The notes under the pieces are model-generated. The model ran no database searches, was not told where the DNA came from, and saw nothing but the letters and a program-made list of their open reading frames with translations. 64,000 bases of DNA from Anisakis pegreffii (taxonomy: Eukaryota > Nematoda > Chromadorea > Rhabditida > Anisakidae), in assembly GCA_035041965.1 (NCBI GenBank), contig JAPYMA010000261.1, positions 1 to 64,000 of the forward strand, given 5' to 3'. The position numbers and the translations under genes were made by a program. Shown piece by piece: positions 48,101-61,084 of this stretch (position 1 is its first letter; each line of letters opens with the position of its first letter).

Positions 48101-51100
48101 TTGATCCAAATCGCACTTAATAATTCCAACAAATCCCCTGAAAAAACTCGCTAAACCAGCAAATTCCATCGTTCAACGTCCGTCAAATCCATCATGAATC
48201 AAACCTGAAAAATACGAACTCAATTCGACCAGTCAAACAAACTTATTTTACCGATTGTTCACAAAACAAATCAAACCACATAAGTCCGTTGGGAACATAT
48301 CCCATGAGGATCTTCTCCTGACTATTGTTCACGTTCTCTGATAGAGTTCGTGCGAATACGTGCAAATAAGTATTACGAATATATAGATGTATATTTTTTG
48401 CAGCCACACTAACCCACTTCCAGTTCGTTGAATCTCTCGTCTTATTTATCCTAGGCTGCTAGTTGTCGTCTATGATTTATTGCCTATCATAATATGAGCA
48501 AAATACGAGTTGGATATGATTGATACGTAACACCTTCAAGTTTGAAACGCTTCACCGAGTTGACCGCTTCCAGACAGCTCTAGAGAGCCTGCTCTAGACT
48601 TGCTTTAGACAGTTGGTGAATTGGCAGCTCGGCGCATGGATGGAAACATCATAAACGCTCACATTTTGCATCCAGATATCCGTCATTTTGGATTTGGCTC
48701 GGTGCAAAATGTTGACTGATGATGGGAGCTGTTTGAGAAATATAAAGGTGTCTGTATGTCGCGTTGATCAAACATTGTGTGCAAGCTCTTTTGAGTGAGT
48801 TCCCATTCAGTATGGCCATTTCATCGTCTGAACCATATCTTACGAATTCAGTGATTGCTTATTAGCTCAAACGAACTTGATTCTTCTCATTATTGCTATT
48901 CAATATTCTTGTTATCCTTGGCAAAGCTTTATGACGGAGTTGAAAAAGTAATTGGTTTGTTTTATTCTGTTAGAGTTGATAGCTCCTGTTGGTCTTAATT
49001 CCTCAAAACTATGATACAACAATGCAAAGATCACTTCGCCTGGTAAGTTTTAGTATGATATATTGTAAACAAAATTATGACGAATGCAAAGTACATTCAT
49101 ATTATTCGTGTAATTATCTGATAGTGAATAAACACTCGATTGAGAACGGAAGCTAAGGCATTCAGTTGCAATCAAATCATACTTTCTTTACGTTCACAGA
49201 ATATGTCACAATGACCAATAAGAAACAACTTGCAATATTTATTTATGAATGTTTAAAGAATCGAGCTCTCTTTCATGAAATATAGTTGATTCTTATCTTC
49301 AACTGATAATGCTTTATATGAAGTCACGGTATCGTTCAGTAACCCATATGAAAGCCGCAAGCGATAAGGACCGATGGATCGAATTCAACGAAGAATTTTT
49401 CCTTCATTCATGAGCATTTCCGTGCTCCATCCCATTTGTTTACTATTTTACTCGAGTTATCCATTGAAGACACTAGATTGAAGACAATAGATAAGCATAT
49501 CAATAACACCTATCACTCCTTTTATTATTGTTATGATTGCTGCTATTATTCATATGATATCCTCAAAAGCGAAACTGCAACAATTCAGTGATGGATTTAA
49601 AGAATATTCTGGTGCAGGAAATCAAGAACAAAGGCTTGAATATGAATTTAAATGAGTGATTATTTTATTTGCAGCAAGTAACAGAGCCGATAAACATTCA
49701 TAAATCATTTATTTATTTATAACAAATAGATCTAATAATTGTTTTCGAGGTCTTCTTTTGTTTCACTCCAAAAGAATAGAGTCAAGAAACATCAAAACAA
49801 TGTGTTATATGACATCGTCACATGCATGTATTTTGCATGACGCATGTAACTGTAATCAGAGAAGGCTGGATTTCGTAACAATGAATTAAGTATAAGTAAA
49901 CAACTCATTACACATTGAAATCACCTAAACATGTAATCCATACCTTTGCCATGATGTTGTCTGCTTGACTTTCGCCAGTTTTTGAAAATCCCCTGAACTC
50001 GTTTCGCTCCGCAATTGTTTCACTTTCAAAATTACCTAACAACCGAATGGAATGCTTTCCTCTAATCTCACTTCAACGTATTTCAACTGAGTAACCCATT
50101 AGGCTTTGTCTAAATGAAACCTTTTGATTATCATTGATTTCAAATTGTTTTGAAATATTTTTCCATCTTGAAACATTCTTCAATTGAACGAAAAGAGCCA
50201 TTCAATTGAAAGAAGGAAGCATTTGCATTCTGTCTGAAGCAAAATCCTGCTCAGCATTCCATGCGCTAACTGACGAAAGAATGCTACGTATTGGTCATGC
50301 AATAAAGTGTGTTCATGTGTTCCTTTAAGCAGTTTCAATCATGAGGTATGGAATACTCAAGTATGTGGTATGAGTGCCTTCTTCACATCATACTCACTGC
50401 ACACACACACACATGGCATTTACGTGTGAAGATTTATGTCATCAATTTTTGGAACGGTGCGAAATTGGTGTTTAAAGCGGTGTGCTTAAGATTGAGTGCT
50501 TTAAACCTTAAGGGCATTCGCTCAGAGTCATTCAACTATCCATCAACGAGTACACTCACTTACACCTTTCGATTCTCATATCCAAGTGCACAATTGATGG
50601 AGAGTGTTTGATTTTGAGTCACAACTTTTTCATATTTTTGGAACCAGCTAGTGCTAAGAAAGTAAAGTGTCATTTCATTTTGCTTCGCACAATTTTACTT
50701 CCACAGATTTCTTGACTGATTTTGAGATGGCCTGTTGTTGTTGTTGTTATCTTTATTGTTACCTAATAAACTTGATACTCTACTATCTACCATCAGATCA
50801 TATTTGTAGCAGCCATCCACACTCACTATCAGATGTATCAAGAACATGAGATTGTAGAGACACTTGAACTATGAGGAGAAATCTCATATGGTCAATACTT
50901 TATCGCTTCGACGAATATCCTCTCAAATTAAACACTCCCTTACAGATGCCATAATGTTTGGTACCTGAAGTGAAGTAGAATCAAAGGCCGTGACTAAGCG
51001 TTTGAATGTGTTTTATGTCGTAATGAATTTGTTTCGCAATAGAATGGCGAAAGGTGAGATGAGGTCGCTTCGAAATTAGAATTATAATTGAAATTCAAAA

Positions 51101-53202
51101 ATTCTACTGAAAAAGCGATTGTTTTCTCAGCTTCCCATTCAAAACTAAACTGTATCATACCGATTGCATTAAATTAGCTGTTGGTCGATTGGCTGCTGTT
51201 TGGATGACGCGAATCTTTGAAAGGCGCCGTTATCCTTTGTGTTCTAGTCAATCAGATGTGTTTTTTTAGGTAGCAATTATCATAGTTTCACATCAGTTGC
51301 TATAATAATAATAATAAATTTTTATGATATGGTCTGCGAAAATTGCTTGTCTATACGATTTTTCTTCACTAATAGCAATCCACACTGATAGTTTTCTCTT
51401 CGAATGGTTTTCGTTTGTTTATGGTTTCTCAGAAGTAATTACGATGTGATGCAAAATCGCATTTTGTTCTCTTCGCAAGTAAACTCTTGTTTTCTCAAAA
51501 GCTAAATATCTTGCCATCCGAATAGTTAATCCATATTTCTATTGATTTTGAAGCATCTCTATAATCTTCCCAATACGTCTTTAGATTTGTGGATCTCTGG
51601 ACTTAAACAGTTCAGTGTAATATTGTATGAGGGTGATCGCTCATAATAAGCTAAGATCCACTTAACATTAAAATGTAAATGTTAACACGATATTTTGAAG
51701 TACATGGCCATTATTACAGTTGCCATTATGTTGACTGAATAAAGAGTAAATGACGAATCAATCGTTTGCTTGTCTTCATGTTATTTATCTTCAATTCGAA
51801 CCTTTTTTGCAGGTATGTGGTCTGATATGACTTTCAAAATTATTGATGATAATTGTGGAAATACCAATGATAGCGATGATAACAGTGGTAAGGATTATAG
51901 TATCAGTAGTCATCGTGAGCCACTCATGAATAGATACTATTCTTCTGCTCTGAATATTTCGTTCCTAAAGGGTCTAACCCAAAATACCATTCTCAAAAAA
52001 ACACTTGACCTTCATCTCTGGGAGACTTCAGTGAAGAACGAAAGTTTCCTTTGCCTTCATTTAACCAACGAGAGGAGATATCCGTGACAAATTGATCATC
52101 AGATAAAGTGATCAATTTGTATGTTTGGAAAAATTCTTTAGACTTCTCAAATTTCTGAACTTCTTCCGGAGCACTTTCATGTTTGCTATCCTTCAATCCC
52201 GCGGCTTCTCAAGATTTTTAGTGCCTTACAGCTCCACACTGTGTATGTCTGTGATAATACAACAATTACGATAGATATTCTTGGTTTTTGATTTAGTCAG
52301 AGTTGCAAAACGGTCGCAAAATCGGTCGCAAAACATCATTACATCATCAAATTCGTTTACATTATTTCATTAAGTGACATCAAATTATTTTCATTAAATT
52401 GTTAATCGAAGATATCGAAAAAACAAAATTAATCGAAGAAACAAAATTGCACCATCAAATTATTTCGTTTCCAATCAGCTCATTAAATGATAAATTGGTT
52501 GTTCAGATGTAACAGCGAGTGAGGTAAAGTAATCAAAGATATCAGCACTAAAATCACAGTCTCTTATCAATTTTAATATTGCACATTACTAATGATAAGA
52601 TTAATGACAGGAAGTTCGTTTTCTGCAGGCCAACAATCGAAATACGAGATTGATTGATAGATAGACGTTTAGTTATGATAATATTTCAGTGACTCATCAT
52701 TTTTTGTCGTGAAATTAAGTGCTCATACCGAGATGTTATTCATACCTGCCTTCCATTTATTTTTACGCATTTACTTCATGAACTTCATCTTATTCTCATG
52801 TGAAATTTTTAGCTGACTCATATTGATATTGTTAATTTGATATTATTCGTGTGAACATCACTGCTCATGTCTGCGACAAGCTCTAAGAGTATAGAGCAGT
52901 TGCGTTATGAGCATTGCAAAATCATATGGTATCGTGAATAAGTGTGTTGAATTTATCACCTGCCGCATCTTTTACAGCCGTTATGATATCACATTACGTT
53001 TGCCAAGCTTATTCACATCATTGTTCCTCGTTCACGTTTACCCAATGATTAATTTTATTGTCGTTCAACTGAACTGATTGCTTAATTGATGGTCTCTGAC
53101 ATGTGTGTCTGCAAAGAATTTACCGATTCCTCAACTCGCTAAAGTGTTGTGTCGGGAATTTCTATTGAGAAATGTAACCGTTGCGATCTTTTAAGAACAT
53201 CT
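45161..53202. other. Large intergenic stretch with AT microsatellites
   Basis: No supported gene. ATT/ATC-rich tracts lie at about 45935-46060 and 51299-51318, a (CA)n run at 50399-50412, and (GTT)n at about 50731-50746. A perfect 12-bp stem with a 10-base loop lies at 52087-52120. Near 52304-52330 the unit GGTCGCAAAA is tandemly repeated. An open frame at 51813-52087 (+) after TTTTTTGCAG is considered and rejected below. Confidence 0.5.
52087..52120. repeat. 12-bp perfect hairpin
   Basis: Arms ACAAATTGATCA (52087-52098) and TGATCAATTTGT (52109-52120) around a 10-base loop. There is no U-run after it, so it is not a bacterial-type terminator. No function is assigned. Confidence 0.6.
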
Positions 53203-53264
53203 TTGTTATTATTGTTATTATTATTATTATTGTTATTATTATTATAATTACCATTATTATTATG
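53203..53264. repeat. (TTA/TTG)n microsatellite
   Basis: About 60 bases of TTATTATTG-type trinucleotide repeat, the longest such run in the window. Confidence 0.85.
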
Positions 53265-54679
53265 GAGATGTTACATGTTATTGTTATTGTGATATATGAT
53301 ACTTTGTTGCATTTTTTGATCTGAATTTATATTCCACCAAAAGGAGACTCATTAAGTAGTCTAAAGCCGTTTAATTACTGATTCATTTGGAGTCATGGAC
53401 CTGCAATGATGTTAGCAAAAAAACGATAATAATGGAATGAAACGACCATATTTCCTGACTAGACACAAAATGATGATCGTTATATTCAATGATGAATTAC
53501 ATTTTAACGAACAATTTCATTCATCTTCGAATATCCTCCTCATCATCAGAATGAGCCATTGTTGTTATCATCGAATGGAAGCTATTTAGAAACAATTGAA
53601 AGCTTTCAGTTGATATGCTGGTTTGCAGTAGTGTTCAGTCACTTATCGAAGCCACTATTAGGATAATTTGCCGTCACTGACGAACAGCCATCTTATAATT
53701 GATGCTGATGACGTAGGAACGCATAAAAATGATGAAAATTTCGAAATCATAAACAAAAATTCATCATCGCTAGTCACATAAAAACACACACGCTTACACA
53801 GACATTTCGGTGTTTTCTAGTCTCAATATAAAATTCCAAAAATTAGTCGAAAAATTCAGTGAAAGAATTTTGAGATGTGACGCCGGAAGTGTTCTTTTAT
53901 TCACATTTTCTTCATATATTCACATTTTCGTGTTAGAAATTTGCCTCTAACACAAACAAATTCCACATATATCAATTCCATTCTGTGTTTTCTTACTACT
54001 TGTTCGTCAATGCTCGAATTAGATGAGTCATGATGTTGATGATATAAAACAATGCAAATGTTCGATTTGTTTGGTGTTGTGTTTATGTTGTGGAATCAAT
54101 CATTGTTATGCTAACATTCTATTTAGATGTTCTTAATCTAAGATATTTATCTTAAATTTTGCACTCTCATCAAGTTGGCCTCTGCTTTTCGTGATTCGAC
54201 AAACTTTGACATTATATTCGAAACTGCATCAATTTCTCATGAATCATGAGAAAATGATTTTCCTTCATCAAACCAACTACTTCCTACATATTTATATGTG
54301 GATAACGAAATTTGATCATTTCGTTCAGTGCGTTGATCTCATTCGCAGTGATCGGATTTTCCTAGTTCAATCAAATCAATCTCATATCCCGAATCAAACA
54401 GGTGGATCGCAATTGCACAATTGTGATAAATGAATAAGAGCTTTATCATAGGCTGCTCATCGTGCTCGATTTCAATTTCTATTCTCTATATCGAATTCTC
54501 AAAAATCAACTGAACGGGCAGTGTTATGCTTGTTACATTACGATTACTTTTATCATTTTGCTTGTTTCAGATTTGGTAGCTATCGGATATGAGTCGTGTT
54601 TTTCACACAAAAAAAAGAACTTTCAATGTATTGATCATGCACAACATTAGCACAATCATTACAAATTCAATTAGTTTAG
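53265..54679. other. Intergenic, no supported gene
   Basis: No feature beyond chance-length open frames (for example 54191-54433, +). Confidence 0.5.
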
Positions 54680-54766
54680 GGACGAAGAATTTATTTCGAA
54701 GAGAAGACAAAGAGTGCACCGGAACGAGTGCCTAGCTCATCCAGCTCATTGTCCTGGCTTGAATAA
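54680..54766 (+). CDS. Possible terminal exon of an unidentified gene
   Basis: After TTAGTTTAG a phase-0 block of 28 codons runs to TAA. It is Ser-rich and charged (YFEEKTKSAPERVPSSSSS), with GC above the flanks. No upstream exon of the right phase was found, and an overlapping frame is also open. It converges on the minus-strand candidate ending at 54902. Confidence 0.2.
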   Translation, partial: GRRIYFEEKTKSAPERVPSSSSSLSWLE

Positions 54767-54901
54767 TCTCATAATTAGATTGCAAGCCTCGGAGATTCGA
54801 AAATTGTGCAGCAGATGTGGGAGAATAAATTTGATCATTAGGAACAAAAAATACGCACATTAACGACTCAGAAAAAAAAACGCCTATCGCTTATCGCTCT
54901 T

Positions 54902-55604
54902 TTACGGCGGATGGAATAAATTATTCAATTGTTTACTCTGTCCCTTGAGACCATTCTTCTGCTCATCAGCTCCTTCTTTCCTATATATCAATAGTGCAGC
55001 AGCACTCTGTGGTGTGTAGTTGTAGAAGGTTGCGAAATTTTTCACATCCCAAGCCTCTCGACAAAGCAGAGGACTGAGGACAGGAAGCGAGCACTCACCT
55101 AGCGAATATGAGCATAGCAAGAAAATGTAAAATTCCCTCTTAACAATATTCACCAAATTTCAAAAGATGACAAATTTTATTACCTATCATGCCAATGCAT
55201 ACGACCAATACGGTGCTTTATTGGAGCTTTGAGCGAAGTTTCTTTTTCTTATGATTTTTGAGGCATTTCCTTGACTTTTCTATCCATTTCATACATTTCA
55301 TTCAACATACTTTCTGCATTTCATTCAAATATATGTTAATCGCTCATGCAATCTGTCAAGTTCAATCTTCCACATTTTCAAATTTACATAAATATGAACC
55401 ACATCCAACAATAAGCATATGCCATTGAGCGAAGCTACCAATGAAAAATCAGTTTAGCATTATTCGTGGATGATGCATCCTGCTTACATACATGTATCAT
55501 CACGTATCTTTACAATTCGATGGATATTCTCTGATTGTACATGGATTAAAGGATTAAAGCAAAATCTGCCGTCGTCTTCAATCGTCACCACATCAGTGGA
55601 AGAG
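54902..55604 (-). CDS. Candidate 3' part of an unidentified gene, two exons
   Basis: Exon 55488-55604 (acceptor ATTAACAG, donor GTAAGC) joins in phase across 414 bases to exon 54902-55073 (acceptor CTTCCTGTCCTCAG, stop TAA). Together they encode about 95 residues with four cysteines (FCFNP, DDTC, LLCREAW). The tail is charged and Lys/Gln-rich. The second exon has clearly raised GC and one of the best pyrimidine tracts in the window. A competing GTGAGT lies only 25 bases upstream of that acceptor. The 5' end (carry phase 2) was not found. No domain is recognised. Confidence 0.38.
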
Positions 55605-56849
55605 CTGTTAATGGTAGATTAGTTAGCTAAGCGTCAGTTGATGATGTCAGAAGACAGCTAAGGACGATGGTTTTGCTGCACTTATACATCGAGAACGAAA
55701 TGCTGATGAACGAGCATACACCCATTCGAACATTGATTAGTGACATCGAAAAAATCTATTTTTATCTTACTGTCATCGTCAACGTTGTACTCATATCGTT
55801 GGACGAATGCTTAATGATTCATGAATGGGTTTCTTTTGCATGTTGTATGCAGATGAGATGAATGTGATTATCCCAAATATGAACTCCTTTCCTAAATCTC
55901 TTTGTATTTGATCATAGATTCGAGAATGAATATGCTGATTGCTGATGTAATACGATGCTAAGAAATTGATTTCTGATGTTGAATCTCAAATAATCTCGAA
56001 TTCGACTTTATGAGGAATCCGATTAAAAGATAGTTTAGTACATCGTATGCACTTAGATAACGGTTTAAGGAAAGAATCGTATGTCTGTGTTCATTTCTAA
56101 TTGAATATCAGTGTTCTAGATTCACTAATCATTCTCCCAAACATTCAATTCTATTGTATGGTCGAGAAATCAAATCAGATTAACATTTGAGAATTGTGCA
56201 CTCAGTATTTCGCATCGACTCAGTATCTTTCTTTCAGCTGAATCTCACTCTTTCCAATTGTGCTCTGCCAAACTCATTCTTTTCCCACCACTCGCCAGTA
56301 GTATTTCTGTTCATGATACGACCAAACCCATGTTTTTTCAGTCCATTAACTCGAAAATCTGTAACCCGGAATGACTTAGAAGGCAAAAAAATTGTACCCT
56401 TAATTCGATTGCTTCAGTTTGATTGTCTTCTTCTAACATTCCATGCAATGGCTGACACCGTTAGCATACACCGCCAAATTGTCATCTGTATGTCATTCCA
56501 ACGATTACATTGATTACACGTGAAAATACGACCAATGGAACAGTTACAATGAAATTGGGGCAGATTCATAATGGCATTTTCAATAACAGGATTACCATTT
56601 TTATGAGACCTAATAGTTCAACCAATCCGCTAGTATTGTGTTTGTTTAACGTTCCCAACGCCTCCTCTGGATCCGACTGATACATAAAATTTTCTTAACT
56701 ATGTTTCTGGTTATTCATGAACAATTTTGTTTCAATTTGGAATCGTGAGAGGTTTGGTGAGGGAATTTTTAAAATTTGATCTGTGTGAGGAATGATTTTG
56801 ATCTGTGAGATTTATTAATATCTGATCAGGATTCTAAAATCTGATTCAG
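55605..56849. other. Intergenic or upstream part of the minus-strand candidate
   Basis: A minus-strand donor-like GACA|GTAAGAT occurs near 55770, with a short open block before it. Its phase does not match the exon at 55604, so I do not join them. An open frame at 56187-56513 (+) is of chance length. Confidence 0.35.
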
Positions 56850-56863
56850 TAAACGTTGTCCAT

Positions 56864-57105
56864 ATGAGAATTATTGTCACTGTCGTAGAGTTATTGCTAT
56901 TATTATCAGATGATGGTTATCATCAGCGGACAGTGTTTGCTTATCATGTATTCACATGGATATCGTGGTTTAACGTTGTAAGGAAATATGTTCTTGTTAG
57001 TTTCAATAGATCAAACAAGTATCATATTTCTTACCGTAGCGCAAAATCGGCTGAAATTTTCAGATTCATGCTGAGAACATCGCTATTCTTCCGGGGTTTT
57101 GTTAG
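56864..57105 (+). CDS. Candidate two-exon microprotein with N-terminal hydrophobic segment
   Basis: CTGATTCAG (AG at 56848-56849) lies 14 bases before the ATG. Exon 1 (56864-56977) ends at a GTAAGG donor. An 86-base intron ends GAAATTTTCAG. Exon 2 (57064-57105) adds 13 codons and TAG. The 51-residue product starts MRIIVTVVELLLLLS, like a signal peptide or anchor, and has one C-terminal cysteine. All splice signals are good and the phase fits, but the product is small and unrecognised, so chance assembly is possible. Confidence 0.28.
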
Positions 57106-57170
57106 TTTGCCTTTGAAAAGTCTCTGTGTTTACCTTGATGGAGTGTTCTAGTATTTTCATTTTCTTTCTT

Positions 57171-57824
57171 TCATCTTCTTATGTTTTTAAGAGGATTATG
57201 TTGACTTGTTCTAACACTTGTCAAGAATGTAAATATTAGTCCAGTCACATAGACGTCCTCTTGTAAGCTTAAGTTCTCTTGTAGGAATGATGGATCTCTT
57301 GTCGTGAATTTGCTTTCCAGATCAAAAGTTCCAGTGGTGTCAGATTGACGTTCTTCCGATGATGATGAAATTCGAAAATTCCGCAATGTACATGACTCAT
57401 CATGCAATTGAACAACAACATGTAATAAGTCTAAGGAATGTAATGACTTTGTATGCATGAAGTAGTTCACTGAAGCCTCTCTGAGTCATAGACAAAATGT
57501 AATACAATCAATTCATGATATTGATGACGACGATGTCCTCGAGACTCAACTAACTAATCTTGATGAATGCAGTAGTGTGCATCGTTCATTCATATTGCAG
57601 TTGATGTTGACCGCATGTTTTTGCCATGCTAAATTTTGCAGTGCTCTTTGAGATGTTTGATTATTTGATGTGTTATCGCAGATCTGTTTTTGTATCATCC
57701 ATCGTGTTGTATGATTCGAATGCTTGCTTGCGTTAATTGAGTAAAACTTATCGTTGTTGTTATCATTATCTCTATTGGATCTTACGGTATTTGATGAACT
57801 TATCTTCAAATATTTGTGATTCAA
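57171..57824 (-). CDS. Candidate two-exon Asn/Ser-rich coding fragment
   Basis: Two minus-strand open blocks, 57551-57824 and 57171-57469, join in frame across an 81-base intron (donor GTTGAG, acceptor GAGGCTTCAG). The first is Asn-rich (with a DNDNNND run). The second has a Ser-rich acidic centre (ISSSSEERQSDTTGTF). No in-frame ATG opens the first block, so a 5' exon is missing. No family is recognised. Confidence 0.22.
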
Positions 57825-59974
57825 ATGAGTTGAAATGATTTCATCGATTCATCGTAGTCGTATAACTGCGATTCGGGGAAATTATCACGAATTCAAAACC
57901 GATCTGTTGTAAAAAGTTGTCATCCTGTATTATAGGACAAACCCGGGAATCAGTAAGTTTTGTGGTTGTATTCAGGTGATTATTCTGATTGCTCAGATGT
58001 GCAAAAGAGAAAATTTTGTCATTGTGAAGTATTTCAGCAGATTTTATGACTGGCCAAAGTTGAGTATTGCTACTGAATGTTTTACATTCTACTGTTTTTC
58101 AAAGGAAATCTTTTGGGATGAAGTTTCCGTCGTGAATGTTAGAATTCACATTTGAATTTCAAATAAACTTTTTTTCAAACGAATACTTCATTTCATATTC
58201 TTTGAGTTGTTGGCGTGGCCATAGTCTTGCCGATACCGCTCAGCTCATGGTTAGTTGTTCTTTATTATCATACTAGTAGTCGTTTCGAGTGCCTTCATTA
58301 TCTTCGTGAAGTACCAGAAGAGTGTGGAATACAGGCGATATTGCTAACTTATTAAATTTAATTGACTACATGATATTACTAGTTTATCCTAATCATTCGA
58401 TAAGATCGATAGTTGATCCGGATCGGTGAATTGATCTCACTATTGGTTCCTCGATCCATGAATCTTTGTCCTTGACGTATCTTGGAGCGGACAGGAATAA
58501 CAAAATCTGCCGGATATTGAATTCATTTTTCTCATATGAACGTTTGGATAGAATTTTCTTTGTGGAACACTCTTATGATAGATATTTCAACTGACTGATT
58601 CATTCGAATTTTTATGATGATTGCTGAGAAGACGTTTGGTTGATAGGGGAAACGAATGAGCTGCTCTGTTGGTACGGTGATGTTTTTGCGATGATCATTG
58701 AGAGTTTATGCTAAAAATATGGAAAATTTCACATTTATTCGCGATGCTTTCAGCCCATTTCGTATTCCATAATTGCTCAATGTCATATTTATGTGCGTAA
58801 AAGTCAATCAGCTGCATTCACTCACAAACACACCCAATCCTTTCTTACATCTTATGTCGCGTCCTCCACTAGATCTTCATTTTTTCTTCACTTCTCAAAT
58901 ACTAATTCAAACGATCCAGTGTTGGTCAAAAAATTTTGAAAAACGTTTACGTTTTTCACTGGGAAGCATATGGTAATTTCTTTCATCTTTTGTTTGGACA
59001 AAATGAAGTTTTCCTATTAGCAACGGAGAAATTCCATTGAACCTGTCTCAGTGGACCTGTTCTGTGTTTCTTCTAAAGAAGTAAAATTAAACTTTCACAT
59101 ATAAACGATAAAAATATCAACTTTATCGTCGGTCGTTGTTTCAGTTGACGACTACCGGGGTGGGGTTCACAATCGGCCGAAGAGGATTTGCAATGTTTAC
59201 ATAAACGTTTCGTTTATATAAATGTTTATTTTTGATTTGCTATTTGTAACATTGCCATTGTTATCATTATGCTGTTACTATTAAAATGACGTGAGGGATT
59301 AGTCTTAATCTCCGAGTGTTGAAAATTTTCCTTTCACTTCACATTCAATTGCCCTTATCTATTAGCTGTTGATAGTGTTAGCGTTAACAAGTTTTTACTT
59401 GAACGTTTACAGATCACCATTCAAAGTCCATCGATTGCATATACTCGCACAAATCTCATCGTAAACATATTTATGAATGAGAGCCAACGATAAGCCTGGA
59501 AATACCCACTTGAAAGTATCGAAACCCTAAAGTCAGAGTGCAGTGTCGAAGCGGCACAATAATGAACACACCCAAATCACTACATATAAATAAATGATCC
59601 TCTTAAACATAATCCTCTTAAACTGCATATAAATAAATGATTGAATAAGTGATTAACTATAATATTCTTATGCTCATAACAATCAAGTATTTTGAAAATC
59701 ATTGTGAAACTGTGATTCCTACTGTGTGAGCTGCTCCACAACTTCAGTGAAGAATCCAGTTCCGTTTGAGTCTCAAAGATCCTGCCTGACAAATCGAATT
59801 TCCGACTCAGTTTATTTTAACATCGACCTCCAGTGATGCTGCAGCAGTGGAAATCCCTTTTATTATCTCCTGAGGTGATCAAAACTTGATTTCTGACTTA
59901 CACGAAGATGCAGTTTCTTTTAATCAGAATCTTTTGAACTTAGTATCAAAGAATCAGTTGGATCACCTTATTCG
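57825..59974. other. Intergenic, no supported gene
   Basis: No feature beyond chance open frames. Confidence 0.5.
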
Positions 59975-60305
59975 ATGCACCAACCAAGCTCAACAAATTG
60001 GAGGTTTGGAGAGCTAAGCAGATCGATTGTTCAAGATGGGATTGGAATGAAAGGCAATGCACTCATTTGGAAGGTGAACAGTCCATGCATTCAATCGCAC
60101 AAACATCCTCTCCGGCTTTCTGTTTGTCATGCCATCATTCTGGCCAACTTCCGATCCGGAAATTGAGCTCTCCGATTTCTGATGACCTTTCTCAAATGGT
60201 GTTTACATTCACTGATTCTATTCTTCCATTCAAGGTTTACTTATTTCGCGATGAATCAATTTGCTTGACAATTATATTCAATTTCAAGTCAGATCTAGCG
60301 TAAGT
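59975..60305. other. GC-raised coding-like island, strand uncertain
   Basis: From about 59975 to 60190 the GC content rises and long frames are open on both strands. Plus: 59998-60303, about 100 codons including CLSCHHSGQ. Minus: about 63 codons including SSISGSEVGQNDG and ending in TAG near 60016. Either could be an exon. I could not attach partners with matching phase. Confidence 0.2.
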
Positions 60306-60591
60306 CATATTATCATCGTGCACAATTCGAGGTTTTCAAATCCATTCTAGATGCTTGGAATCATTTTTTCGTTGTTCGCGACGAGATGTCAACTTCGCTC
60401 TGCATGAATGAAGAATTGCTCAAATAATTGAGAATTATACTTGTTCCCCAAATAAAAGTTCTCGTTGAAATATCATTACGATGAATCATTGAAAATAATG
60501 TTTCTTATACCTTTTCACATTGCTCTGAACTATTGAATTGTTATTTTCGTTTAGAAATTCCCCTGAATGCCTAACCGAAACTTGTAATTCT

Positions 60592-61084
60592 ATGCTAAAG
60601 GCAAAAATTCATTTGCTCATAGTCATCATTTCCGTTGTCTGCCTAATGAGAGTCATGCCCAGTGCCATTTTCAATGTGCCATTTCATTGCTTTCACCAAA
60701 AGAAAAGAAAAAGAATCAATGTCGTAAAATTGATGTTTTTTGATTGAATTTTATGGGATACATATCATATGGCCAATTTTTTCGATGTTTATGCGCAAAG
60801 TCTAAGTTCAGTGATGTTTCGCAAGATCGATTCTTTGAGAGTATTCGTCACATTCCATTACTTTCAAAAGTTTCTTTCCGCTAAACCATTCATTTAAGCA
60901 GTTTTTTCCTTCTTCACTGCACTCATATCGGCTCATTGGTTGTTATTCAACTTTCACTGCTGTTGTTGTTGTGTTATGAAATCAGATGAATGTACTTTCG
61001 GATTCGTTGGCTATCTATAAGCTGATTCACAGTTCGTTTCTGTCGTCGAAAATTTGCAAAGTGCAAAATATCTTAAAAAATTGA
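60592..61084 (+). CDS. Candidate small secreted protein, two exons (or single exon)
   Basis: TTTTCGTTTAG (AG at 60553-60554) precedes the ATG at 60592. Residues 1-25 look like a signal peptide (KIHLLIVIISVVCLM core, cleavage-like PSA). A short segment with a KKRKR basic cluster follows. Read straight on, the frame stops at 60747 (51 aa). Splicing at GTAAAA (60724) to GAAATCAG|ATG (60986) gives 76 residues ending at 61084. No family is recognised, and the donor is weak. Confidence 0.25.

Noticed and set aside
51813..52087. Open block after TTTTTTGCAG whose peptide (SDMTFKII... ISSHREPL) faintly recalls a BTB domain
   Set aside because: The similarity is a handful of residues, a GTAAGG donor-like site interrupts it at about 51887, and the middle is a (GAT/AAT)-rich run typical of non-coding DNA here.
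52087..52120. Rho-independent-type terminator
   Set aside because: The 12-bp stem is not followed by a T-run, and the genome is eukaryotic.
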